From: Zygnema cylindricum
Lineage: Eukaryota > Streptophyta > Zygnematophyceae > Zygnematales > Zygnemataceae
Assembly: GCA_037447655.1 (NCBI GenBank)
Contig: JBBHKE010000060.1
Location: 379,602 to 443,601 of the forward strand
Length of the DNA stretch: 64,000 nucleotides
Reading direction: 5' to 3'
Position 1 is the first letter of the stretch. Each line of letters opens with the position of its first letter. Positions 20,910 to 32,474 of the stretch are shown here, piece after piece. The notes under the pieces are model-generated. The model saw only the letters and a list, made by a program, of their open reading frames with translations. It made no database searches and was not told the origin of the DNA. The translations under genes were made by a program, and so were the position numbers.

Positions 20910-23280
20910 TCTGACTGCTTCAGTGTCCAAAGTTTCGTTTGGTAAAATAATTTCTTTTTCGAAGTTTTTTGACCTAATTTTGAAGACTCTCGGTCATGTC
21001 AGAGCCGTTTGAACTCGTTTTTTTTGCAAAATTGTAGAAAAACTGATCAAATTTATTGATATAGTACTTGGTATGGCTGTTGAGAAGGTAATCTTCTATG
21101 TTTGTATTTATTTTTTTCTTTTGTTTTTCTTTTTTTTGCAAAATATTTAGAAAAAAATGAAAAAAAATGAAGTTTTAATGAAGTGTTTTTTTGCAAATTT
21201 TAGGGTTTATTTTTATATATTCTAATATTATTTTGTGTTGCCTAACGAGTTTTTTTTCTTTTTTTCTTTTTTTTTCTTTTTTTTTTCTACATTATGATTC
21301 TCAGTATAAAAATCACTATGTTTTCTTACTTTTATTTATTTATTTTATTTATTTTTTTTGCAGAGAAATCATCATCAAATTTCAACAAATTTCCCCAAAA
21401 ATCTTTTACACTTCTTTTAAATAAAATATTATTATCCAAAAACAAAAACTATCTTTCCTTCAACTACCTCCTCTCTTTCTTAAAGCTGAAAATTTCAAAA
21501 AAAACCAAAAAAAAAATCGAAAAATTTGTGAAATTCGAATTTAGTTAGATTTTAACTTTTTTTCCAGATTCCAGATTAGCAATTTCATCTTTTTGGTTTT
21601 ACTATTTTAGAGTTTTAGTTGAAAAAAAAAGCTTTAAAACTTGAAAACTTCAAGTTTTCAGGACATTTACTTCCCTCTCTTATTTTCATCCAAAGAGGAG
21701 CAACCATGGTATGGAGACTCCCTCTCCCTCTGCCTTCCCTCTCCCTCTCCCTCTGCCTTCCCTCGCCCTCCCCCTCTCTCTCTCCCTCTCTCCCCTCTCT
21801 TCCCCTCTCCCTCTCCTCTCTGCCCCCTCTCCCTCTCCTTTCTGCTCTCTCTGCTGTTCCTCTCTCTCCCTATCCCCCTCTACCCTCCCCCTCCTCCCTC
21901 TTGCACCTTTCATTATTTCCACAGGAACAGACATGTGCTCTCTTTTTTTTTTTTTTTCAGGGCATGTTTTAGGGTTTTTTTTTTTTTTTTTTTTCAAACA
22001 TGTTTTAGAGTTTTTAAAACTCTTTCAAAGCATGTTCTAAGGTTTTTTTTCTTTGTTTTTCAAATTTTATTTTTGTTTATGGTTTTATATATTGTTTTTA
22101 AGACTTGTTTCCGGGTTTTTTACGCGAGTTTTTTTTTTTTTTTTTTAGTTAATTATTTTTAAGGATTTTTTTTCATTTTTTTATTATTTTTTTTTTCTCG
22201 TCTATTTGTTTTACTTTCTAACTCTATCATCAAAATCTTGTACAAAACATAGAAAACAAAAATAAAATAAACTTTTTTTGGTATCTCCTTTGGGAATAAA
22301 GAAATAAAACCTTATTTCTGAAAGAAAAAAACATAAATTAAAGGCCTATTTTTGAAAAAAAAAAAAATAAAAAAAATGAAAACCTGGTTTAGAAAAAAAA
22401 TGAAAAAAAAAAAAAAAGCATCAAAACTCGATTTTGAAAAATATAATAAATAAATAAAAAAATAAAAAAACTTTTTTTGAAAGCATTTTCTTGCTGACTT
22501 TTTTTTGGAAACTTTTTAAAAACCTTTTTTTAAACCTTCCTGAAGTCCCATTTAAAAAGACAATTTTGATAACCTTTTCAAAAACTTTTTTGGGAAAACC
22601 TTTTTTGGAAATCTTTTTGGGATTATTTTCGAAATTCTCTTTTGAAAATCTTTTTTGAAAATCTTTTACGAAACCCATATTGTAAAACCTTTTCCAAGCT
22701 CTAAAAAAATATTCATTGTCAATTTATCATCAGGTGTTCTCTTTGTGACAACTCATCTTAAATTGATTTTTTTTTGTAATGTATCATTAGTTAATTCAAT
22801 GTCCTATTTACTAAAAAATAAATAATTAAATTTCTAGAAGAAAACCTATGAGAAAAAGGTCGAATTTATCCTTCATAACTTGTTTTTCCATAGTTGTCAG
22901 TGTTCCCAACTCCTCCTCTTTTCATAATTCACAACCCCTCTCTCCCCTTCTCCCTCCACCTCCCCCGCCCTTCCCTTCCCCTTTCTCGCTCCCTCTCCTT
23001 CCTCGCGCCCTTTCTTCCTCGCTCCCTCTCTTCCTCCCTCCCTCTCTTCCCCCCTTCCCTCCTTCCCCTCCCTCCCTCCCCCCCTCCCTCCCTCCCCCCC
23101 CCACCCACCTCCCCCCCTCCCTCCCCCCTCTCTCCCTCCATCCCTCCTCCCTCCCTCCCGGCCTCCTCTTTTTTTCGTAATTATTTTCTTATACTTTTTC
23201 CAATTGTGGGTGTCAAACCTAAAAATAAAATTACTCCACATTATTTTTGGTGAATAGAGTTAAACATCTTTTGTACCCCC
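20910..23280. other. low-complexity DNA upstream of LSM4, no gene recognised
   Basis: Holds T-rich tracts, a CT tract (21713-21905), T-rich TTTTTCAAACATGTTTTAG-type repeats (21940-22040) and a CCTCCC tract (22925-23165). The first LSM4 exon, probably only the ATG, should be in this region or just after it but could not be picked out. Confidence 0.5.
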
Positions 23281-23303
23281 CCCCCCCCCCCCCCCCCCCC
23301 CCC
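23276..23303. repeat. homopolymer C run (~27)
   Basis: Uninterrupted C run between TTTTGTACC and ACCAAAG. The length is likely to be polymorphic or mis-assembled. Confidence 0.9.
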
Positions 23304-23539
23304 ACCAAAGAAATACCCTTTAAAACCCTAAGGGAGAAATTTATTTAACAGCTTTTGTATCTTCTCTTTCCCCCCTCCCCCAAAAAAAAAACCCTAAAAA
23401 AAACCTTAAAAACTTTAAATTAATAAAAACAATCTAACGTTTTTTGTATCCCCGAAAACAAAATCAACCCTAATAAGCACTAAATCATATAAATAATCAT
23501 GTAAGTATTGATGACCATATATACATATATATGTATATA

Positions 23540-23543
23540 TTAC

Positions 23544-23581
<38 letters not shown>

Positions 23582-23639
23582 TATATATATATATGTTATA
23601 TTTATATGTATACAACATATATATACATACATACATGTA

Positions 23640-23722
<83 letters not shown>
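23540..23722. repeat. (TG)n, (TA)n and (GA)n microsatellites
   Basis: Consecutive TG, TATA and GAGA tracts end about 65 bases before the LSM4 exon at 23788. Confidence 0.95.
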
Positions 23723-23787
23723 AAGCTAAATAAGTTTTGATGATTATAAAGTATGTAAAATTTATTTTTATTTTGGTTTTTTGACAG

Positions 23788-26347
23788 CTTCCCTTATCGT
23801 TGTTGAAATCGGCTCAAGGACACCCCATGGTAAGTCCTCCCCTTGATGCACACTAATTGTGGAAACCTGAAAAACTAACCTGAAAAATTTGAAACTCTTG
23901 AGGATCTTGGAATACTTGAAAACCTTGAAACCTTGTAAATTTTGAAATTTGAAAAACTTGAGAATATTTAAAACTTTGAAAACCTTGAGAAATTTGAAAA
24001 GTTTGGAAAATGTTGAAAACTTGTAAAACTTGAAAAAGTGAAAAACTTAGAATACTTTAGAAACTCGAAAAACTTTAGAAACTTGAAAAGTTGAAAAGCT
24101 CGAAAAAAGTGAAACACTTGAAAACCCGGGAAAATTTTAAAAAAATTGGAAAAACTTGAAAAAAATTGAAACATTTTAAAACTTTTTAAACTTGAAAAAT
24201 TTGAACACCTTGAAACTTGACTGAAGAAAAAAAACGTGAAAAATTTGAAAATCTTGAAAACTTTGAGAAACTTGGAAAACTTGAATAACCTTGAACCTGA
24301 ATTTTGAAAATACTTCAAATAGTTGAATGAATCCACAATATATTATGTAGAAGATAATATAGATACGATGTAAGAAGAATTCAATAGACTAATTTGCGAT
24401 AATGACGGAAAATAACACTAATTAATGACTTTAAAAGTGCTTTTGTTCCTATTTTATTCCTATTCTGTACCTATTTTGTACCTATTTTGTTCCTATTTTA
24501 TTCCTGCTTGTATAAGGAATTTAATAAATAAGTAAATGAAGAGAATATACGAAGCACATATGTCCCCCAATATTATCGTGCCACGTTAAATTTGAATGGG
24601 GAAATCTAAAGTGACCCACGGGTTCGAATTGAAAATCATTTAATTAAATTGGATTTGGAACTAGAGTGGTCAAATACTGATTGTTGGGAAAGACATAAAA
24701 ATCTCAATTATCTAATTTAGTGTGGATCACGAGGATATTTCGTTTCAACTACGCTGTTTCTATAGAATATATGTTTTTTACCTCCTTTCTCTCTCCCTCG
24801 TTCTCTTCCTCTCCCTCTTCCTCTCCCTCTTCCCCTCCCTCTCCCTCTTCCCCTCCCTCTCCCTCTCCCTCTCCCTCTTCCACTCCTCTTCCTTCCTCTC
24901 CCTATTCCTCTCCCTCTTCCTCTCCCTCTTAAAATGGGTCTTCCCATGTGATAGTCAGTGGAACGGAGAGACTTACAACGGCATTTAGTTGAACCTACAG
25001 AAACTTATAAACACTCGGTGCTGTAGAATTTCGTGGTTTGAATGTGGTTCAAACTTTGTTTAAATACAATATGAAGGCGTTTTAAATACGGTTTAAAGGT
25101 GTTTTCAATGGTTTATTTGAGTACAACAAGGTTAATGTGGTTTTAACAGAGTTCAGATGTGGTCTAGACAGAGTTTAATCGTTTTTTCAACGAGGTTTTA
25201 TCAGGCTTTTTAGGGCTTTCTTTTTTTAGGGTTTTTAGAAGCTCAATATCGCGATATTTTACCGATATATTGGCTCGATATGCTGATATATTTATACCGC
25301 GATATATCGAAGTGACTTTGGTTTTCAAAAAAAAATCAAACCCCCCCCCCCCCTCCCCCTTGTGGCCGTGGGGGGTAGGGGGGAGGGGGGATCTTCCGTA
25401 CGATTTACTGTACAATATTTCTGTACGGACACCTGCCTCCCACCAAATATATTGTGATAATTTTTGCTGGTCCTGGAGCGATATATTGAGCCCTTTGGCC
25501 ATTTGTATCGAATTTATCTCGATGAGTTTTTACCCGATACACAACACTAGTTTTTAGGATTTTTAGGGTGTTTCAACGTGCCAGTGGATAAAAATTGAGA
25601 GATATGGTTTAATCATGGTTCAATCTGGTGTTTAATCCGGTGTTTAATCTGGTTTTTAATTCCTATTTTACTCCCTATTCAACCCCCTCTTTAACCCTCA
25701 CTTTAACCCCTTATTTAACCCCCTTATTTAACCCCCTTATTTAACCCCCTTATTTAACCCCCTTTTTAACCCCCTTTTTAATCCCCTTTTTTACCCTCTT
25801 TGTGCCCGTATGTTTGAAGTAAACGTCTGTTCAACGTTTAATCTAATGTTTAATCAACTTTCCTCTGTTTAACCGTGTACTTAACCTCGTGTTTAAACAG
25901 TGTTTAACCGCTTCTGTATGTTTAACTGCGTGTGTTTTTAAACGTGTGTTTAACCGTGTATTTAACCGTATTTTTAACCATATCTCTAACCGCATGTTTG
26001 TCTTTAACCGTCTATTTCAAAGCGTGTTTATGTTTAACTGTGTTTAACCGTCTATTTCATCGCATGTTTATGTTTAACCGTGTCTAACCGCTTGTTTAAC
26101 CGTGTTTAACCGCTTGTTTAACCTTGTTCAACTTTGTTTAACTGGTTGTTTAAACGCTTGTATCTACCAGTTGGTGGAGCTGAAGAACGGCGAGACGTAC
26201 AACGGCCACCTGGTGAGCTGCGACACGTGGATGAACGTGCACCTCAGAGAAGTCATCTGCACGGCCAGGGAGGGCGACAGGTTCTGGAGGATGCCCGAGT
26301 GCTACGTGAGGGGGAACACAATCAAGTACCTGAGGGTGCCGGACGAG
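23788..26347 (+). CDS. LSM4: LSM4, U6 snRNA-associated Sm-like protein (partial, 2 exons)
   Basis: Exon 23788-23829 reads [14 protein letters not shown] and is bounded by TTTTGACAG and GTAAGT; exon 26171-26347 reads [20 protein letters not shown] through the Sm2 motif [15 protein letters not shown] and ends at GTAAGG. Both are phase 0 and splice to the LSM4 core. LSM4 is part of the Lsm1-7 ring in mRNA decapping and the Lsm2-8 ring on U6 snRNA. Sm1 lies at about residues 17-45 and Sm2 at about 58-73. The initiator ATG, one base triplet before LPLS, lies on an upstream exon not found. The RG-rich C-terminal exons are lost at the N gap 26388-26397. The second exon has almost only G or C at third codon positions, unlike the first. 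Confidence 0.92.
24779..24931. repeat. (CTCTTCCTCTCC)n pyrimidine tract in LSM4 intron
   Basis: Pure pyrimidine run of about 150 bases immediately before a relic of the LSM4 exon at about 24957. Confidence 0.9.
24948..24990 (+). pseudogene. relic of the LSM4 Sm1 exon start inside the LSM4 intron
   Basis: After GTCAG the sequence GGAACGGAGAGACTTACAAC then GGCA matches the exon's AGAACGGCGAGACGTACAAC then GGCC at 21 of 24 positions, and translates as NGETYNG before a stop. It differs mainly at third codon positions. Confidence 0.5.
25250..25552. mobile_element. MITE-2 copy (ATATCGCGATAT-rich, ends GTGTTGGGTATCG)
   Basis: Right end CCCGATACACAACACT; the left part carries CAATATCGCGATATTTTACC. 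The core has a C run facing a G run (25338-25390) and GTACAATATTTCTGTACGG. These blocks recur at 40731-41080. The left terminus is not sharp. Confidence 0.55.
25600..26160. repeat. TTTAACC(C/G)-type repeats in LSM4 intron
   Basis: First TTATTTAACCCCC units (25680-25790), then GTTTAACCGTGT-like units to 26160, ending at the acceptor of the Sm exon. Confidence 0.85.
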
Positions 26348-26387
26348 GTAAGGGGAGGGGAGAGGGGGAGGGAGGGGAGGGGGGAGG

Positions 26388-26397
26388 NNNNNNNNNN
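26388..26397. other. assembly gap (10 N)
   Basis: Ten N follow a GGGGAGG tract in LSM4. The sequence on the far side is copia-derived, so the true distance and even the adjacency are uncertain. Confidence 0.99.
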
Positions 26398-26899
26398 GTA
26401 AATTAGGCAGGTCGGTTACTAAGTTAAACTACTTATTTCTGTTACTATCAAAGTAAAAATAGAAAAACTCGTGGCAATTTGATAGCTGCATCGCGGTTTG
26501 TTACACCGGTTCACAGTCAAAGCATCCGCGCCGTGTTTTAAACGGTGCGGAGTACCCTCGCGCGTAGATTAAGCGTTAAAACAGCAGGTTTCTTTCCTGT
26601 ACTCCTCTTTCACGCTGTTTTAGAAAAAGTTGAGTACTTCGCTGTTGACAGACACGCCGTGTGTTCACCGTCGTCACCGCAGTTCACCAACGTCATTTGG
26701 GGACATATTTAATGGCACTGTCACGTTGCCAGTCCTTTCTGATGCCATCGATGCCACTTGACGCCACTGATGCCACTTGTCGCCACTGCAACCACTTGAC
26801 GCCACTGCTGCCACTTGTGTGCCGCACAGACAGTTGTCGCTTCATGAGTTGAAAAAGATTTTGTCGCACTTTCTCCTCATGTCCTTTCTTTGGACGACA

Positions 26900-28748
26900 A
26901 AATTGCGAATTAGATGCGCGCTCCCATGAGGCGTGGCAAATTTTGTGCCGCGCCTACGAAACTGACACTTGGCCACATTGTTTGGCGCTACGTCGATAGT
27001 TTAACGGTGCTCAAAAAGATAAAAATGAAACTATCATTGTCTTTATTCATCAAATTGAATCATTGGCTGGACGGATTAAATGCATTAATTACACTATCAC
27101 TCATGAGGATCTCATAAGTACTATATTCAGCGGATTACCTATCTTGTTTGACTCTTTGGCAAGTAAGGTCAGCATTAATGCCTCCACGGTCACGCTGTCA
27201 GATCTCACTAACCGTTTGTTACATGAAGTGACGCGCGTGAATCTTAACAAACCTGTCGTTCCCATTGACAATTTGGCTTTTGTTGTCTCTCCCCCAAGAA
27301 ACTCTCAATCTTGCCCATGTCGCAAAGTTTGACTCCATCCGTACGATTTTGTCACCTGTCGCCCTTCATGATTGGGAGTTACAACACTCGACGTTAAAAC
27401 TACTTTTTTTCACGGTAGTCTTGTATAAAACATTTTTATGGAACAATGACCTAGTTACGCTCTCTCGGTAAGTTTGACTCCATCGGTGAAATTTTGTCAC
27501 TTGTCGCTCTTCACATTTGGGAGTTACAACACTCGACGTTAAAACTATTTATTTTCACGGTAGTCTTGTAAAAGATATTTTTATGGAACAACCACTTGGT
27601 TACGCTCTCTCGGTTTTGAAACTTTGTCATAATTTTAAGTCTATTTATGGTCTTAAACAGACATGTAAAGTATGGCATCACAATCTTCTCGCAACATTAA
27701 TTAAAGAAGGTTTTAGGGAGATCACTGCAGATCTTGGAATATATATTAGAGGTATAGGTGACTAGTTAATCATCATTATTATTTACGTCGATGATTTAAT
27801 TCTCGCAGGTCCTAGTAAGTCCTCCATTCATCAAGTCAAAGGCATTCTCTCTTTCTGTTAGTCTATCACTGATTTAAGAGATTGTGACTATTGCTTATGC
27901 ATCACTATTCTACGTCAAAGGTATGCACACATTTTACAAATGAGTCAAGAGAATTACATTTTTGATCTCCTTAAGCATTTTGACATGTCCAATTGCAGTT
28001 ATGTGCCTACTCCCCTTGATTCTAACACCCCTCTCACCAAAATTTCCTCCAATGGGAATGCCCAAGGAGATATAAGCTCACTCTATCCGTCGATTATAGG
28101 AATATTGATTTATGCTATGCTTGGTACACGACCGGATATTTGTATTGTTATTTGCCTTTTGTCTTAATTCTCGCATTGTACCACTCAAACCCTTCTCCAA
28201 GCCGCCAAATGTGTCCTTCGATATTGCGAAGGAACAAAGCATCTTCATCTCACTTTTTCCCACCTTTCTCCTCTCTTATCTTCCTCCTCTTCCTTTTCTT
28301 GGGACACTTCTATTATTGGTTTTTGCGATGTGGATTGGGGGAATCAACTCGACGATCGTTGCTCCATTTATGGTGTATTTTTTTTTTTAGGTGGTGGCCT
28401 CGTCTCTTGGTCTTCCCGCAAGAAAGTCACTGTTTCTCTTTCCTTGATGGAGGCAAAATATATGGCCGGCACAACTGCCACAAAATTGGCTATTTTTTTC
28501 TCACGCCTTCTTTTTGATCTCTCTTTTCCTCCCTCATCTATAAACTCCATTTTTTGTGATACCCAAGGGGCATTAGCTCTTGTGAAAAATCCTATCCATC
28601 ATACATGCACTATGCATATTGAAATTCAATTTCATTTTACGCGTGATCAAATTCTTGATGGCAATGTCTCTTTCTCTCATTGTGCCGCCGACTCTCAACT
28701 TGCCGATATTCTCACAAAACCTCTTTCTCGTCCCTTATTTCATCATTA
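26900..28748 (+). pseudogene. decayed Ty1/copia gag-pol relic
   Basis: Broken frames give a gag UBN2-like stretch (27060-27260, with SGLPILFDSLASKV and TLSDLTNRLLHE), RT pieces (IYGLKQTCKVWHHNL at about 27640-27690, IYVDDLILAGPS at about 27781-27816) and a copia RNase H region to 28748 (WSSRKKVTVSLSLMEAKYMA, IFCDTQGALALVKNP, ADILTKPLSRPLFHH). Protease and integrase are missing or unrecognisable. The RT region has a tandem duplication at 27325-27610. Many stops and frameshifts; no function expected. It is a different copia lineage from elements A and B. Confidence 0.85.
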
Positions 28749-28789
28749 AATTTTCTATGTTGGTCTTCGTGACTAACCATGTTTTAATC

Positions 28790-29108
28790 GAGGGGGGGGG
28801 TGTTGATATACACTCAAAGCATTCTACATTTTTTTTTCTACACTAGTTTTAGAGTCCTACTCGCTACGTCATATGTCTAGCACTACGGTTTAGCATTTTG
28901 TACTTTATTTTGTGGAATGTACATACCTTTTTTAGAGTTGATTCGGTAGAGAATCCGAATCCGTATTATTTCTACTATGTCCTACAAACTATTTTTCGGT
29001 AGAAAATCCAAACTCTCTATATATGCATGATATAATCGTAGATAGACAGTTGTCCGCCGCGAGCGTCAATTCAAGCATATTTTTCGTCAGGAGGTTTCAC
29101 ACCGGAGA
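28790..29108 (+). mobile_element. polypurine tract and LTR start of the decayed copia relic
   Basis: GAGGGGGGGGG (28790-28800) directly precedes TGTTGATATACAC, the expected PPT-LTR junction after RNase H. CTCTATATATGC near 29020 could be the LTR TATA box. The 3' end is only guessed; no 5' LTR is present after the gap. Confidence 0.55.
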
Positions 29109-29243
29109 AATTGCACAAATGTCATGACGAAATCCATGCGGTATGTGGAACATTAGCACTAAATTATTAATTTGTTGGATACTTTAAATGTTTGTGCTTC
29201 ATGATATCGCGATTTCTTTGCGAGCGGGGCGAGTCCCGGCATA

Positions 29244-29400
29244 GTGTTAGGTATCGGTAAATTGATATCGCGATGGTTTAAATAATCGTTCTCGAATATC
29301 GATTGAGCGAATCGATATCGCACGGGCCAGCTTATAAATAATCGGTGTATATCGCGTGTATAGTATTTTAAAGTATTATTTTATATAATATGATACGTGA
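29244..29400. mobile_element. MITE-2 left-end fragment
   Basis: AGTGTTAGGTATCGGTAAAT followed by TGATATCGCGATGG matches the left end of the 40731 element. No matching right end found here. Confidence 0.45.
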
Positions 29401-29781
29401 AAAGACAAATTATGCACTTTATACATTGATGTTTTTCCGGCGACTTAAAGGTAGGCGGCCATTCGGCGTTTTAGGCGGCGACTTAAAGGTAGACGGCGCA
29501 AAATGTAACTGACAAAAAAATACTTATTTTCTAATTCATATAATAAATTATTTAGTACATAGAGAATTTCACATACGAAAAGTTCACACTATTTTTGTCA
29601 AATTATGATAAAAAAAAAATTGCAGACTGTTCATTTCAGGCTTTCAGGCAAGAATACCTTTAATATGCAAGTAGTACAAAATGTGAATTTTGATTATTAT
29701 TTTTATTCATTATTTTTTGAAGTGTAAACAATGTGAATTTTCATTCCTATTTTTAGGGTTAAGTTTTTGAAATGTACAAAA

Positions 29782-30490
29782 TGTGAAAGCTTAGGGTGAA
29801 CTTCCATTAGAGGAAAAGTGGGGTTGTTTACTGGAAGCCGTACAATTTCGTACATATTTGTACCATTTTTTTTGTTTGTCAGACGAAACATGTCTACTGG
29901 ATGGCTCCAATATTATAGGCATAAATGTCGACCGTTGGATTTTTCACTTTTTTAGATTCGCAAAGCAATCACGCACATCGTCCAGTGTGAAGAGACTCTC
30001 CTCGGGAGGAGAGTTTATTCACACTGGTCGCGTACGATTGGTACACGTGAAACTTAGAAAAAAAATCCACCACGAATAGGCAATGTGAATCGAACACGTC
30101 GTACACGCCATTTGCCTTCCGCCTCGGTGTATGAAGGTCGAAAGAAATATCTTCGCACCCTCCTTCTGACATCAGCTGCTCTTAAAAGTTTTTGGCGCCC
30201 TTTTTGACACTTCGTTCCGAAATTTTGATTTTCATTTCAAAAAATAAAATGTGGTCGCAAAATTTTCGTACGAGTCATTAACTACCTCCACCCGTACAAA
30301 TATTACATACAAATTTTCAGCTTGAAGAATATTTATAGATTTTAAGAATCTGAAAACTAACCTACGTGGCGCCAATCATAATTGAGAAACATTGTCTACT
30401 GGCACGACATAATGGAAGGCTGTGCCAGTAAACTCTAGAAATAGACGTATCCGCATGTTAACTGGGACCGCCTAATGGAGAAAAAACCTT
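29782..30490. repeat. dispersed repeat R2, copy 1
   Basis: AGGGTGAACTTCCATTAGAG, then CGTACA-rich sequence, CGACCGTTGGATTTTTC, a hairpin-forming GAGACTCTCCTCGGGAGGAG, CTAACCTACGTGGCGCCAAT and GGGACCGCCTAATGGAG. The same order appears at 39968-41395 and in part at 7741-7880. No convincing protein. Confidence 0.65.
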
Positions 30491-30614
30491 ATTATTATTT
30501 TTATCAATTTGGAGTAGCAATAACTAGTACTACCAACTTCAGTAGCACTAGTACTGGCAGCGGCAGTAGTACTAGCAGCAGCAGAAACAATAGCTATATA
30601 TATATATATATTAA

Positions 30615-30759
30615 AAGCCTCGACATATTGGCGATACGGTAAATTGGTGATGTATTGGATATTTAGATTTTCGATACATCCAAGTGATATAGCGATTATT
30701 GGCTACCTACATTCGATATATATCGAATATCAGCAAATGGTCCTCGATTCCCAACAATA
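30615..30759. mobile_element. MITE-2 copy abutting MITE-1
   Basis: Contains GATATATATCGAATATC and ends TGGTCCTCGATTCCCAACA, matching the right end of the 40731 element, and is followed at once by a MITE-1 left end. Confidence 0.55.
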
Positions 30760-30978
30760 TACCTTGAATCGCTATTAGTGTCAATGTTTTTTTTGCCACT
30801 TAAAACATCTTTTCTCCGTACACACTTGTCGGATAGTGGATCCGACGGTTGCGATTGAAAGGTACAATTCTCATCTTTCGATCGCCGATCTTAAATTGAA
30901 AATCCGACAAGTGTGTACGCACAAAAGATGTTTTAAGTGGCGAAAAAACTAATAACACTAATAGCGATACACGGTGTA
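30760..30978. mobile_element. MITE-1 copy, ~219 bp
   Basis: Left end ACCTTGAATCGCTATTAGTG and right end CACTAATAGCGATACACGGT then GTA. Inner arms CCGTACACACTTGTCGGAT and ATCCGACAAGTGTGTACGC face each other. Confidence 0.75.
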
Positions 30979-31400
30979 CCACGACAGACGTAAATGCACG
31001 AATTTAGAAGTTAGGACTGTTCAACGTGTATCGTTATTAGGGTACTTTCGCATGTGTTAAAGTTACAGTTATTTCGTGTCGATTTCCCTCATAATTTAGA
31101 AAAAAACAAGAAAATACGCAACCTACCAAAAATTGAAATTATCACTGCACAAGTTGCATTACCATGAAACTTTATGCGTACAGTAGTATGTCGTCTAGCA
31201 CAATGCAGTTTGTCGTTTAGCGCAGTTCGACCCATTTTCGCGTCCTTCCATCACATGTTCAAACTTTATATCAAACCACCTCGCGAGGTGATTTGAAATA
31301 AAGTCCAATAAGGTAAGCGAATAAGCAGACCCTGCTGCACGTGTCTGAAGTTTTTTACATTTTTTGTGCGAGGAGTACCCAAAAAAAAAACACTGCACGT

Positions 31401-32458
31401 TGTAGAAATTACTGGTCAGTTTAAAGTATTTTCTAGGTCTAAATAGAAATATAGAAAGAAGCCGAAGCAGTCTACCTCTAACTTCTCTTTCCAACTCTCA
31501 AACTTGTCGCAGTCACTGAGAGTTCAGAGAGGGAGCCAGAGCCATGGCTACCTAGGCTATCCAGAGGTTTACGGGAAATATATATTAGTTAGGGGTTTAT
31601 TTACTAAAAAGATAAGTGCCGGTCACAGGATTTGATCCTGGAACCTGCCAGACGGCAAACTGTCGGTAGCCGGTAGTCTTAACCGTTAGTTCTTTAGCTA
31701 GTGTTACATACTATATGGATTGATTTTTAATTATACATTAACAAGTAGGATAATTCATTTAGCTGATACTATTTACGGGATACATATAATCAGTAATGTA
31801 AAGTACGGATTGTAGTACGGATAAAGAAACGAATACCGCGCATTTGTTTCTTTAGTGAAACGAATACCGCGCAGGTATTTATTACAGCTACGATTAAATG
31901 TAAATTTAATCGGACGGTCGGAATGAATGCCGAGATCGTGGAAGAGAATTTCGGCGGTTTGTGGTCATCGCCACATCGGATGACACGTGGCGAAATTACA
32001 TTGGATCGTGGTATCTCATGAGATTACGGCACCGAATTCGGATATGACATGTGTCAACATTTAGGCCATGTCGAACAATGTCCGTACAAAAAAATACACC
32101 GGCAACTGTACTTTTGTGTACGAAAGTGGAATATGATTGGCAACGTACATCAGTAGATAGAGTTTGTGACAGAGAAAGGAATTAGAAATAATTAGGAGAT
32201 AGGATCCTCTCTCCCAGAGAGCTTCTAGAAAAAATGTCAACTTTGACCCTCCATAACTTACTGCTTAGGGAAGCAAATTCAGAGATACTTTTTGCTATCG
32301 ACTCAGGGGAGTCTTGCCTTTAAAGGGGTGAAGGTGGTCAGAGTTATTGTCTGCCAAGGTGGTAGTTGTTCTTGCTGAAACACAAAGGGGCCAGGGTTAT
32401 CCTAGAGGCTTCTAAGAAGCTGTCCACTCTGAGGACTTATGGAGGTCTCAGAGTTTCA
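31401..32458 (+). mobile_element. 5' LTR of copia element A
   Basis: Begins TGTAGAAATTACTGG, ends GTCTCAGAGTTTCA, about 1058 bases. It matches the solo LTRs at 38492-39550 and 48135-49189 along its whole length. A tRNA-like antisense block lies at about 31616-31701. Preceded by CACGT. Confidence 0.9.
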
Positions 32459-32474
32459 AGTTATGGGCCCACCC
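32459..32474 (+). promoter_or_regulatory. primer-binding site of element A (half-tRNA type)
   Basis: AGTTATGGGCCCACCC follows the LTR end. GTTATGGGCCCA is complementary to the anticodon loop and stem of initiator tRNA-Met, the primer region used by Drosophila copia, not to a tRNA 3' CCA end. The ATG inside it (32463) is in frame with gag. Confidence 0.7.

Noticed and set aside
20687-20945. Repeat protein (IRTFGIRTF-like) encoded by the array
   Set aside because: All frames are open because the repeat period is 15; no start context or other coding signal.
24717-24947. Arg-Gly repeat protein on the minus strand, possibly the RG-rich tail of LSM4
   Set aside because: Wrong strand for LSM4 and produced by a CTCTTC/CCTCTC tract.
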